Part shown: piece by piece, positions 37,302 through 47,756 of the stretch
Numbering within the stretch: the first letter of the stretch is position 1
How the letters are laid out: each line of letters starts with the position of its first letter
Source: Kalmusia sp. IMI 367209
Taxonomy: Eukaryota > Ascomycota > Dothideomycetes > Pleosporales > Didymosphaeriaceae
Reading direction: 5' to 3'
Length of the DNA stretch: 64,000 nucleotides
Assembly: GCA_027946365.1 (NCBI GenBank)
Contig: JAPEUQ010000009.1
Location: forward strand, 1,302,001 to 1,366,000
Position numbers and translations under genes: made by a program
The notes under the pieces: generated by a model
Told to the model about the DNA's origin: nothing
Database searches by the model: none
The model's input: the letters and a program-made list of their open reading frames with translations, nothing else

Positions 37302-37966
37302 TGTAAGAGAGATATGGCGGTCGAAATGTGCTGAGGTTCAACAAAAGCAAGAGCAGGGTTTTTAGAAGGCGTTATCGCGGACCCTTCGTTAGCGTGGGAG
37401 CACGTGCAATGCACTACCCCTCCTAGTCCTCCACTTCCTTCACTCGAGCTTCCTACACGGGTAGCCTGGGGAACGGCGCGCGTTGAGCGTAGACTCGCCG
37501 TCTGAGATGCTTAGCTGCATGATCTGGAGCGGGAATTTAATCTGCTTCGTTTTCATTGCGCACTTCCTCTTTCCTACATGCGCGTGCTATTGTCGTGACG
37601 TCCATGTCAGCCTGAGGATGACTTCACCGCCGTGTTGCCTGATGCCATGCGTGACGGGCGGTACGACCTGCAGTCAACCGCAAAACAGCTAGCTTGGAGT
37701 CGCGAATCTTTAATGATGACGTCACACGTGATCAAACCACTCTCTGGCGGGTCGGTTATTCAAGCCATACCTCGCCACGTGCTCGCGTATCTGGAAGTTC
37801 ACGTATCAGCAAACGGTACGCGCGATGATGTACCTTTAGCATTCCATATGCGATATTGGTAGCTATCATCACTTTTCTTTTGTTCCTGAGAGTGATCTAG
37901 CGCGCCCATGGCGACGAGGAAGGATTGCGCTCCTAAGCGCCATAGATGCAGAAGCGCCATGTACAC
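37302..37966. other. Intergenic
   Basis: Promoter side of the MFS gene (minus) and 3' flank of the flavoprotein gene. No gene seen. Confidence 0.5.
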
Positions 37967-39622
37967 TCACCGCCTATTTGCAGATGGCGCGCCATCCAAC
38001 TTAAAGTACCCGGGTTGCAATACCTGAAACACGCCCTGTGGATCGTATTTCCTCGCCACAGCTTTCAACGCCGCTTGGTTCTCCGAACCGTAACTTGAAA
38101 TCACATCTTGGAACTGACTGGCGTAGTTCATATAAACATATTCCACGAACAATCCTCGCTTTTTCGCTTCTAGTGTCGTCCTGTCTATGATCCTCTTGTT
38201 GGCCGCAATTATCCTTCCATCGTCCGCTCCGTCCGCCCACATCATGTTTGAAAGTAGCAAAAGCAGCGGACCATCGTGATCCGACAGACCGAGCGCATTT
38301 CCGCCCTTCCTCGCGAAGTTGCGCAACATGGGAACGGTGATGACTTGAAGCGAGGCAGCTGGTAGTAATTTGGCGGCATCCTTGATTGAGGCAATCTCTT
38401 CAAAAAAGACGTCTGCAACGAAGGAGGTCAAGTCTCTCTCCAGTCTAAAGGTCACTGTCCAATACATTTCGCGTAGGCCGCTTGGGTTGCTATTGTTCAA
38501 TTGCAGGGTTAAGTCGGCGAGCGTGGTGATCATAGTACCGTCTTGTATAGCCGGGATGGCGAGGTATTCGGAAAATATGGATGCATTAGCGATTGGTTTT
38601 GCGTACTCTAGCTCCGCTGAAGCAATCCTCGTACCTTGCACGTATGCAAACGAGAGGATCTGAGCTGCGGCAGTGTCTTGGGGTGAGTTGACGCCTAGGT
38701 TGTAGAAGGCTTCGATGACCGCCGGGAACTGTTCTTCGGCATACGCACGAGGGCCTCCCCACATCGCACCTTGCGATATTGTCTCAAAATTGAATCTTGT
38801 CACGATGCCAAAGTTGTTACCGCCGCCACGAAGTGCCCAAAACAGGTCAGCATGCCTCGTTGGAGAAGCAGTGACAATGCGACCGGATGCGGTAACCACT
38901 TCGAAGGAGGCTACGTTATCGCATGCCCAGCCATATTGATTTGACAAGAAGGATATTCCTCCACCCAGTGTCAAGCCTCCGACCCCAATGGCAGCAACTC
39001 GACCACCAATTACAGCAAGGCTTTTGGGTTCAAGCTTGGTGTATACTTCGTACCATGTGTTTCCTGGCTCAATGCTGGCGATCTTGTTATCAACTGACAG
39101 CGCAATACTCTTCATATTGTCGAATGTTACGGTAATACCACCTTCGATGTTACTTGCACCTGCAAAAACCGCATGACCACCACTTTTGACCGCAAATGGA
39201 CAATGCGTAAGTCGAGCGATCAGAATAAGCGTGGATATGTCTTGGGCGGTGGTGGGCTGGAAGATGCATTGTGGATCAACCAAGGCTTGCTGCATCGACC
39301 AGTACGAGCTGCTGAAGGCATCGTAGCTGGAGGAGTTCTGGGTGATCACGTTTTTCCCGAAGAGGTGACGGAGAGACGAGCACTAGAGCCTGATGTCAGT
39401 GGAGACTGACTGATAGGGAGGACCCGAAACGCTTACAGCAATGGAGCAGGGATTTGCTGCCGTGGAGGCCGAAAAATCGGTCAACGCTGGGACAGTAGAT
39501 GTATCGACACCGTTCAGATTGAAGAGAACACTGGTCATATCGAAATGAGGGGGTTCAAACCTCTCGGCTACTGTGCGACCGATGAAGGCAAATAGGGAAA
39601 GTACCACCGACATACCCCGCAT
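37967..39622 (-). CDS. Secreted FAD-linked oxidase, berberine-bridge-enzyme-like
   Basis: Two exons, 39622-39437 and 39382-37967, encode 533 residues; the intron is 54 nt. A signal peptide (MRGMSVVLSLFAFIGRTVA) fits secretion. The FAD-binding type 4 domain is clear: AVKSGGHAVFAGASN with His near residue 132 and GWACDNVASFEVV with Cys near residue 216, the two residues that carry FAD bicovalently in this family. VGGLTLGGGISFLS and LFWALRGGGNNFGIVTRFNFET are further FAD-domain marks. The C-terminus holds the BBE segment (YGSENQAALKAVARKYDPQGVFQVLQPGYFKL). Such enzymes oxidise alcohols, sugars or secondary-metabolite intermediates with O2; the actual substrate is unknown. Confidence 0.92.
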
Positions 39623-40225
39623 TCTGCTGGGCTGTCGCTCAATGACGAATGACGAAAGCAACAACAATCGAAGAAGCAAAATAAACAATGTTCCACCGTT
39701 GTAGGATGAGACAGCTTGAAGGCGATGTAAGATGGTATCTCTGCTTTTTTGTCATCACAGTCACATGACACCTTCCCGTACGATACATGCATATCTTACC
39801 TCTGCAGTAGTACCACTGAATCACGAGCCCGGTTGCTTCATGTTGGATTTGGTGCGACATAACTCAACCTTATACACCGGTATCTGAACATCCATCATCG
39901 ATAAGTATCATCTCTTTCTCCAGAGTCGAATTTTATATGAAATTTCTAGCTTTCAACAGGGTTCAATCTCGAGAGGAATAGGCGTATTCCAGCTTATCGT
40001 ATCTCGTATCGCAAAAACTTATTTTCATTCTATCAAGGCTTTTGCTATTCATCCGAGGGTAAGTGATTTTATCCGGGCCAAGTAGTGCCGCTTGCTGAGT
40101 TGACGCGCTTCGCGAAATACCTGCTTCATGCTTCACGCACTCAAAGAGGATCACTTGATCAACAACCTTGGCGAAAGAAAGGGAGAGTGCACATTGTTTA
40201 GAATTTCCACTGACTACCAGAACGT
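39623..40225. other. Intergenic
   Basis: Promoter of the flavoprotein gene and 3' flank of the next minus-strand gene. No supported gene. Confidence 0.5.
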
Positions 40226-41495
40226 TCAATTTCCTCGGTACTCCTCAAACCCAAAATGGAACGAAACCCCAAAGTCTTCCCGATTGATCCAGAGCGCACC
40301 ATCCTTCTCCGTCGCCCTGATACTCGTCAGGCAGTCGCCATCTGGAAAATGCGTCAGCGCAATGCTTCGCAGCCGCGGCAGTCTTTCCTTTGAAACGTCA
40401 AGCAGCTCGTGGAACTTGCAGAGATGCCAGCAGATCAGGTCGACGTCATACGAAGACTCGCGATTCCAGATGTCTTGTATGTGCAGGACGCGCTCTGGAG
40501 TCATGTAGGCGATGGTGGGCGGTGGGTTTGTTTCGAAACTGTAGTTCTCTTCGGCACCGTACAAGACGGTAGGTCGCCTGGTGCAGCATACGTCAGCTTA
40601 GCTTGCAAACGAGCAATATGTGTTGGGCATGGGAAGACACGAACCTCCGCCGCAAACTCCGTGTTTGCTCGGTGTGTGGCCAGTATATTTTCTCTAGACT
40701 TTCCCATTGCGTGTGGTATCTAGGGTTCAGGTCAATGCGCGTAACGCATTTGCTGAAAACGCGGCTGACGATATCCACGACTTGCTCTGCAGAGTCAAAC
40801 CCAGGTGGCCGGTCGTCTTCGCCTTGCGGCCGCCAGGTCTGGATCGCATTGGTCACCATGACTGTTGTTGGCTGTGCCAATATGGGTTCTTGCAGTGGCT
40901 CTGAGAAATTGTCTTCGTTCTTATCAATACCATAGAAGATACTCATGACTTGCACTTTTACGCGGCAGGCTTTAAGCGCGTGCGAGCGCGCCTCGGAACA
41001 GACGGTCGCCATGGGAAGGCTGTTAACTAAGACCTGGAATTCGTTCACGCCAATACGCAGCTTGCCTTCATTGCGCGAGGCATATACATATACGCGAAGA
41101 GGATCTCTCTTTTTGTAGGTTGGTAAGTTGTCGTAGCCGACGAGAGACTGGCGCTGGCGCTCAGCGAGCGGGCTGGAGGACTTTGGCTCGCCATCAGCGA
41201 TACTGTGGTTTAAGGATAGGATGTCAGCGCAGTGCTGCATTTATATATAGCTTGACCTCCTAGAAGTTGTAATTTGACGATGGGATTCCCAACACACATG
41301 GTGGAGGGTTTGGAAACGTCTTTGCTAGGACAGGCTGGCTTTACTTACTGTATGATTATCAGTAAGTCTTTGAACACTGGTTACAATACAGGGATTGGAT
41401 TAGAAACACACCTACTGCACCTGAATGGCAGCAGCTTCAGCCCATATCATGTCCTGTATCTCCTGCGAGAGTTGTGCGAATGTAGTAGCCGACAT
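40226..41495 (-). CDS. Probable 2EXR-domain protein of unknown function
   Basis: Model of three exons, 41495-41421, 41234-40645 and 40577-40226, gives 338 residues with consistent phase. The N-terminus MSATTFAQLSQEIQDMIWAEA matches the F-x-x-L-P/S-x-E-I-x-x-x-I-W pattern of fungal 2EXR/F-box-like proteins. Later parts (RVYVYAS, LPMATVCSEARSHALK, LPRLRSIALTH) fit the usual P..L.VC.EAR.. arrangement. The first intron would be 186 nt, long for this window, so the first junction is uncertain; the second (67 nt, CTAAG/CTGAC branch) is better supported. These proteins form large families in Pezizomycotina and their role is not established. Confidence 0.55.
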
Positions 41496-42439
41496 GGTTT
41501 TAGAGCTGAACAATTGAAAACGAGGTAGCGTTGTGAGCTGGTATACTGCTGGTGTTGCAACTAAGAGGACACTGTAGGGGCGTACTCTCGTAAGCAGCCA
41601 AGTCGCAGGCTGGCCGAACCTGATCTCGTGCAAGGTCTTGGTTAACGGTGTGCTTTGATTCCGTAAACCATACCCACCTTGACAGTCCTAATTAGACAGT
41701 TGATCCAGAATCTCCCATAGAAACCTACTATGAGGGCGCAGTTTCGGAAATTCGAAACCTCGACCGATGGGGGCTGGGCCAGCTTCGGCGTGTCGTCTGC
41801 AGCTGTCTAAAGCTGAGGACGAGGCTAGCCAATGCGCGAAAGTTACATGAGCCAAGGCTGCTTAGCCTTACCCATTGTGGAAGTCCGAAGTCCGAATTGC
41901 CGAATTACGCTCTTTAGGCGACTCGCTTAGGGCCTTAACCCGCAGACAGGCGGACATAAGCTTTGGAACGCTGCGCCCTATGATATTTTTGAGCGGCCTG
42001 CCTAGACATTGTACAATTATCCCTAAAAGGCTTAGGTTCATTAGGCGTTCGTGTAAGGACTGTAGTCCGGTAGTACCAGATCAGGCACTCAGAGCTGCTT
42101 ACTGTACCCCGATGCCGTGCAGAGTTTATGGGCACATCAGCCAACCGCACCGACATACAGCATGGTGGAGATGATGGAGCCTCAAGTTACGAGGCGAAAT
42201 TGACGCCCCTTAGTATAAATTGAACGCCCCGTTCTGTGTCTCCATCCATACGAGCACTCAAGCCTACCTTTCATTCATTCAGTCACTCACTTTTCAGTCA
42301 GTCCTTCATTCACAGTCTGTCGTTTACTCACACACTATCTTTCCATCCTGTTCGAAACAGGCACACATTCTTTTTCATTTCTTTTTTTTTTTCAATTCGA
42401 ATCAACCACCTACTTCTGCTGAGCCAACGTTAAATCGCA
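41496..42439. promoter_or_regulatory. Intergenic with promoter of the modular secreted protein
   Basis: A TATA-like TATAAAT lies at 42214-42220, followed by a pyrimidine-rich leader with a T run near 42378-42392, before the ATG at 42440. No gene seen in 41500-42200. Confidence 0.45.
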
Positions 42440-44878
42440 ATGCGCGTCGATTTGCTCCCCACTCTTGGGGTGGCACTGAGCCTCCAGGCAGCTGGAGCGC
42501 TTGGAAATGTCATCTGTGACTCCAATCCTGATGCTAACATGAAGAATGCCGCTGAAAAAGTCGAGTTCTGCCTGGAGCACTTCTGCGAAGCTCCGGGAAG
42601 CAATAGCCCAGCTGTGGCGCACTGCGGGGAGATTGTGTTCTCGGTCACCAATCTCGGTGCTGCACCAGCTGAGGCTGATTGTCTTGCGCAATTCAAATCT
42701 ATCCTTGGTGATTGTCTGACGGCCAAAGGTGTCCAGGGAGGTATTTCCCAGACCCCTGGGGCTTTGTACGAGATTCACGCGGCCGACAGTGAGGGTCGCG
42801 AAGTTCCAGACGAGGGCGAGCCAAAGGACGTAGACGAGGATGAAGATGATGAAGATGAAGGAGATGATGAAGAAGATGAAGACGATGAAGACGACGAAGA
42901 CGACGAAGACGAAGAAGACGAGGAAGATGAGGAAGAGGAGGAGGAGGAAGACTTTACGCCTGCAGGCAACGAGACTTCCTCAACTGAAAGGGAACACGTG
43001 GAGACCCGAGCTATTAGCATTGACGAGAACGAATTCGACAATGGGGATCTTCACGGTCTCTGGGATCATGAGGACTCGCCGCGATCTTTGGAGGTACGAC
43101 GTTCTCGAGGTGGACGAACCAGGAAGACCAGACCCAGGCCCACCAGGCCGAGGAAACACAAAACCCCGAAGAGACCCAAAACCCCGAAGAAACCCAAGAA
43201 ACCCAAGACTCCGAAGAAACCTAAGACTCCTAAATGCACGGCCGCGATGAAAAAGGCCGGCAAGTGCGGCAAAAAAACACCGCCCAAGTGCACGGCCGCG
43301 ATGAAGAGGGCTGGCAAGTGTGGCAACGCTACATGTTCGGCAGCAGTGAAGAGGAAGAACGGTGGCAAGTGCCCCCCTACGTGTTCAGCGGCAGTGAAGA
43401 GGAAGAATGGTGGTGTGTGCCCCGCTAAATGTTCAGCGGCAGTGAAGAGGAAGAACGGCGGTGTGTGCCCCGCTGTGTGTTCAGCAGCAGTGAAGAGGAA
43501 GAATGGCGGTGTCTGCCCCGCTAAGTGTTCTGCGGCAGTGAAGAGGAAGAATGGCGGCGTGTGCCCCCCTGTATGTTCAGCAGCGGTGAAGAGGAAGAAT
43601 GGCGGCGTGTGCCCCCCTGTATGTTCAGCGGCAGTGAAGAGGAAGAACGGCGGTGTGTGCCCCCCTACGTGTACCGCTGCAGAGAAGAAGGCCAACGGTG
43701 GGAAATGCCCTACGTGTACCGCTGCAGAAAAGAAGAAGAACGGTGGCAAATGCCCTCCAAAGGCTTGTCCCATGAAGAAGAAGCCAGGCACAGCCGGAGC
43801 AGGCGCAAAGAAGGGCGGCAAGAAATCGGTTCGTGATATCGTGGAAAGTCTTCTCCCCGAAGTCGTAGCTAGAGCAATCCTCCCTCGCACAAAACGCCCA
43901 GCCTCTCCAACCTCACCAGGAGGATCGCCCGGATCGCCAGGCTCACCAGGATCTCCAGGCTCACCTGCTGGCGCAGGAGGACAGGATGAATGCGGACCTG
44001 ACTATAGAGAATGGTTCAAGCCCAGGTTTCTCGATACGAAGACCAAGCATTGGATGTTCCAGAAAAGTTCTGGCTGGTCACACGGTCTCACCGAAGCCAT
44101 TAAAGCGAATCCAGGAGATGCAGCTCTGCCCGAAGCTAAAAAGGTTCTGGCGGCGATGACGGACCATGGTAAATTGGACGTCATCAGGGTAAAGAGGGGC
44201 AAGATTGAAGTCAAGGGTAAAGCATCGGGCGGGTCTCACCCTGAGGAATGGTTGACGGGAATGGGCAGCTATGTTCTCAGCAACGGTGGCTTCTACGTCA
44301 TGGACGGAGACAAACAGCCACCGATCGGAAAAGCTAGTCATACCGAGAACAAATATGCTATCCCGGAGGAATACATAAACAACTATCAGTACCTGGGGAG
44401 TAAAGCTTCAGGCAACTACTTCGCCACCGGGCCGAACCTCGATAGGGACTTGTCATTCTCCGAAGCCAAATGGCAGTATTGGGAAAATAAAGCAGAAGGC
44501 AAAAGAACTGAAGTTGCAAAGAAGCCCGGTAGCCTTGCGCACGCGAGAGAGCCCAACGAGCGCCTCGTCTACGTCGAGCTCGGAAACGGCGACAAATACC
44601 TCTTTGCGTACACTGCCGTATCCAGGAACAATGGCGTCGATCTCAACAAGATGAGGCATATTATCTTAGCGTTCCTAAAGGACATGCAGAAGATAACACA
44701 CCCCAAGACGATCCTTAACATGGATGGAGGAGGTAGTGTCTATGTGGCCTGGAAGCCTACAGGCAAGCCGTTCGAAGTAATCGCCAGAGGCGAGACGGGA
44801 GACGATATTCCTGGCACAGATGGCTTCCGGGATGGACACATTAGAGAAGTGACCAACTATCTTAGGCTTGATGGGTAG
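42440..44878 (+). CDS. Secreted modular protein: Cys-repeat array, collagen-like linker, phosphodiester-glycosidase-like domain
   Basis: Intronless, 812 residues. Modules in order: signal peptide (MRVDLLPTLGVALSLQAAGA); a Cys-containing domain (about 22-110); a nearly pure Asp/Glu stretch (about 130-172); a Lys/Pro-rich basic stretch (KTPKRPKTPKKPKKPKTPKK); eleven Cys-repeat units from residue 266 to about 440, seven of them CSAAVKRKNGG[KV]CP; a collagen-like GSPGSPGSPGSPGSP linker; and a C-terminal domain of about 290 residues. That last domain contains YVLSNGGFYVMDGDKQPPIG and ILNMDGGGSVYVAW (DGGGS near residue 762), which match the conserved core of NAGPA/DUF2233 phosphodiester glycosidases. 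Each CSAAVKRKNGG unit includes a Lys-Arg, a possible Kex2 site. Function unknown; sugar-phosphodiester cleavage outside the cell is an inference. Confidence 0.85.
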   Translation: MRVDLLPTLGVALSLQAAGALGNVICDSNPDANMKNAAEKVEFCLEHFCEAPGSNSPAVAHCGEIVFSVTNLGAAPAEADCLAQFKSILGDCLTAKGVQGGISQTPGALYEIHAADSEGREVPDEGEPKDVDEDEDDEDEGDDEEDEDDEDDEDDEDEEDEEDEEEEEEEDFTPAGNETSSTEREHVETRAISIDENEFDNGDLHGLWDHEDSPRSLEVRRSRGGRTRKTRPRPTRPRKHKTPKRPKTPKKPKKPKTPKKPKTPKCTAAMKKAGKCGKKTPPKCTAAMKRAGKCGNATCSAAVKRKNGGKCPPTCSAAVKRKNGGVCPAKCSAAVKRKNGGVCPAVCSAAVKRKNGGVCPAKCSAAVKRKNGGVCPPVCSAAVKRKNGGVCPPVCSAAVKRKNGGVCPPTCTAAEKKANGGKCPTCTAAEKKKNGGKCPPKACPMKKKPGTAGAGAKKGGKKSVRDIVESLLPEVVARAILPRTKRPASPTSPGGSPGSPGSPGSPGSPAGAGGQDECGPDYREWFKPRFLDTKTKHWMFQKSSGWSHGLTEAIKANPGDAALPEAKKVLAAMTDHGKLDVIRVKRGKIEVKGKASGGSHPEEWLTGMGSYVLSNGGFYVMDGDKQPPIGKASHTENKYAIPEEYINNYQYLGSKASGNYFATGPNLDRDLSFSEAKWQYWENKAEGKRTEVAKKPGSLAHAREPNERLVYVELGNGDKYLFAYTAVSRNNGVDLNKMRHIILAFLKDMQKITHPKTILNMDGGGSVYVAWKPTGKPFEVIARGETGDDIPGTDGFRDGHIREVTNYLRLDG
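43235..43760 (+). repeat. Tandem ~48-bp coding repeats (Cys-repeat array)
   Basis: Eleven in-frame units, the central seven about 48 bp long and nearly identical, each encoding a CSAAVKRKNGGVCPP-like peptide. High DNA identity between units suggests recent expansion. The antisense strand is also open across the array. Confidence 0.85.
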
Positions 44879-46124
44879 ACATTAGTGGGTTATTACTTGA
44901 CTTAGCTTATAGATTATAGACTAGTAGGGGTTTCTAAATTAAAACTATAGAACTATTAAGATCTATAGGAACTAGCCTTATAAATCTATAATATATAAAT
45001 TAAGAACTAGCGTTTAATACTATTGTTAGTTTAGAGAGTGAAAAATGTAGAATCAATATAGCAATCAACAACAGAGTATATTCTGCAGTAGTAAATAGAC
45101 GAATCGCTGCCTGGACATACGCCCTCCCTTATACGTGGGCTCCTTTATCCGGCATTAAACTCGTCCAAAGAAGCCCGTCTAATTATTTACGCCTCCCTAT
45201 AATATATAAGATTCTTAAAACCTATTAGGCTAATTGTTAATAGTGACTCCTACTATATGAGCGCCGTTACGTCCACTGAACTTATATATAATCTAATTAT
45301 TTATAGGCCTCTATTACCCTCCCCAAGGTATATCTCTAATGACCTTAGCTAGCTTCTTTATATGATGATAGTAACTTCGACGACTAGCCTTAGCGCCTTC
45401 CTTCACCTTTATCTTCTATATACTTTTAACCTACTTTCTAAGAAGCCCTTTGAATAATGACTTAGATCAACTACTCCCTTATATATCTTAATCCCTAATA
45501 ATTCACATGCCGCTAGTTGATTATTCCGCGCTCGACTTATGGTGCGACTTATTCAACTCCTAGTTCAACTTACCCTAACGCAAGAAAATCCACAGTTCCT
45601 CCTATCAAAAATACTATATTATATAGGGCAGTAGGCTTAGTACTACAGTTAATAAGTTCTACCTAGTTAGAACTATGCTTCGTGCATGAAACCACGGTTA
45701 ATACTGAAAATCTAAGAACAGCAATCTAAAAGTTGCAAATAGTCTCCAAGAAAACCATCTGTAAGCTCTTGCTTGGGCAACAAATCTCAGCTAGTCAATG
45801 GTCCACACAGATGGATGGATTTGCGGCAAGTAGCTGTTTTCTCTCAGATACGGAGAACATTCTGAACACTACCTGGGCGATACGCCTGGCTGTTTCCTGC
45901 TGTCACATCTCCGTTCTGGGTCTAATATGTTGAAATGCGGACGGTGCTAGCAATCGTTGCGGTCGCACTAGCTGAATTAGGGCGCATTGAAGTTACGAGG
46001 CTTTCCACATTTCAGAAGCTAAAAACGGTAGATTTACGCGCAGACACGGCGTGCAGAACCTCTTATTGAGTCCTACGGGATAGTAATACCTCCAGCATAT
46101 AGGAACTTCGTCCCCGTGGGCCCT
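44879..46124. repeat. AT-rich, TpA-dense island, probable RIP-degraded repeat
   Basis: From about 44890 to 45720 the sequence is dominated by TA, ATA and TTA steps (for example tataatatataaatta), with stops in all frames and no gene. Composition differs sharply from both flanks. This is what repeat-induced point mutation leaves behind after C-to-T changes. No terminal repeats or transposase motif could be recognised. The part from 45720 to 46124 is of ordinary composition and holds no gene. Confidence 0.5.
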
Positions 46125-47066
46125 CTACGCATTGCCCTGCTTCTCAAAAATCCCTACCTCGGCCGCAACCCTCGCAATCCACGCACTTACCAGAAAATCC
46201 ACCGCATCAGCCACCACTGCCTTACTCCTTAGTCCCACCAACTCCTCCAACCCACCTCTCAGCACCAACTCGCACGCCCCCACGAACCCCCACTGACTGC
46301 TTTTCCTATACTCCTCTGCTAGCACCCGTCCCTTGTTATCCTTGTATACAAGCTTATTCTCGTCGATTTCTTCGATCTTCCATTTGCGGTCCTTATCCAG
46401 CTTGATTTTCCACCCCTTGTGGATCTTGCGCTTGGACAAGTAAGCAGTGGCAGCGAGGTAGTGCGCACGACGATGCTCAATGCGGATGGTTGACGAGGGA
46501 TTGGAAGGATCAGACGGCGAGTCGATGCGGTAAATGCATTTTGCGCGCTTAAACTGAGGCGCAAGTTGGGTGGCTGCTTCGTCTGCATTCTTGGGCTCAA
46601 CTTCTACGTCGTCGAGTAAAGAGGATGTCTTTTCTTGCTTTGAGTCGTCCTCGTCTGAACTTTCGGTGTGGCTGTGTTCTGACTGCTCTTTCTCGATATT
46701 CTTCATGTGCTTCCACCATTCTTTGCGGAGTTGGTTTCCTTGCTCGCCTGGTATGCCTAGGCCGGACTTCCAGCTAAGCTTGATGACTGCGAGGTTAGAG
46801 TATCCCGGTTGAAATGCGTCGGGGATCGTGTAAATGGGAAGGAAAGAGTTGATTTCAGCACCAGCCATGGCTGAGATGTACGCTCCGTCGTTCTCGTTCT
46901 CCATGAGAAAGAAGCGCGGTAAAGGGTTCGTAGAGCCAATGGTGGCATTGCGATCGGCTGGTGTTTCCCCCGGCTTTCCGATGTCGAGGTGTTCACGGGT
47001 GAGGGGATTGAGGGGGATGATTGAGGTTTCTGGCTCCGTGGTGGAAGGATCAGACACAGAAGCCAT
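46125..47066 (-). CDS. Conserved-looking hypothetical protein
   Basis: Single exon, ATG at 47066, 313 residues. Soluble, with an acidic Ser/Glu-rich middle (EQSEHSHTESSDEDDSKQEKTSS), a lysine-rich segment (KRKIHKGWKIKLDKDRKWKIEEIDE) and a hydrophobic C-terminal helix region (AVVADAVDFLVSAWIARVAAEVGIF). No signal peptide or catalytic motif is seen. Normal composition and a clean single frame argue that it is a real gene, but I do not recognise the family. Confidence 0.7.
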   Translation of the reverse strand: MASVSDPSTTEPETSIIPLNPLTREHLDIGKPGETPADRNATIGSTNPLPRFFLMENENDGAYISAMAGAEINSFLPIYTIPDAFQPGYSNLAVIKLSWKSGLGIPGEQGNQLRKEWWKHMKNIEKEQSEHSHTESSDEDDSKQEKTSSLLDDVEVEPKNADEAATQLAPQFKRAKCIYRIDSPSDPSNPSSTIRIEHRRAHYLAATAYLSKRKIHKGWKIKLDKDRKWKIEEIDENKLVYKDNKGRVLAEEYRKSSQWGFVGACELVLRGGLEELVGLRSKAVVADAVDFLVSAWIARVAAEVGIFEKQGNA

Positions 47067-47756
47067 GCTGCTGATTTAACTGAGTGTATTAGCTGTAAAC
47101 TAGAATTGGTTTATTCTATGTTGATAAAGAGTATTGGGAAAACTACAGAACACTAAATCGCAATCTCGTTACGATCTTTTTGAGAAACAACGTTGAGTTT
47201 CAGCCTTGTTGCTCGGAATGCAGTATAACGTCATACCCGACTTGGCAGCTTCCTTGGGACCCGGTCCTGGATGAAGACTGCAGGGCACACAGAGGGGGGG
47301 AAATGAAGAGACTTGAAGCATGATAGATAGCAACCAATAGGGTGCTAGCCCCCACATTATCTAGGCTGCACTGTCAGTATGCCTCCGGATGCAAAGTGCA
47401 GGTCGCGTACACTTTGCCTGATATGTGGTCATCCTATTTACCGGCCACTCATGTCAGATGGTGAACCTGTTGCAATGCTGGGAGTTTGCCTAAACGATAT
47501 GAGCCTTGTGTTGACCTTGAGGACGACCTTACGAAGAATAGATAGCCTACGGAGTGACTACTACGAAATCGATGAGTCGCTTAGAAGGTGGGAAAGAATC
47601 AGGGCATTTTTCTGCCGCTGGGTTTGATACATGTAGGTTATACAGCAAAGTCGACGCGATGGCTCCTGGCACCAATTCCTAGACTCCCCTTACTCTTACA
47701 ACTCAATGCAGACGTACAACAACTTATGATACAAATCTTGTAGATGCTCTTCAGTC
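47067..47756. other. Intergenic
   Basis: Contains one ATG-started frame of 82 codons (47379-47627, plus) with a CLIC pair but no second Cys pair of a zinc finger; not convincing as a gene. Confidence 0.4.

Noticed and set aside
42775..43041. Poly-serine antisense frame
   Set aside because: Reverse reading of the Asp/Glu codons of the modular protein.
43066..43890. 274-codon antisense frame with repeated FFLFTAAEH units
   Set aside because: Shadow of the sense Cys-repeat array; the sense frame has signal peptide and domains.
47379..47627. 82-codon frame with a CLIC motif
   Set aside because: Lacks partner cysteines for a zinc finger and any splice-supported extension.
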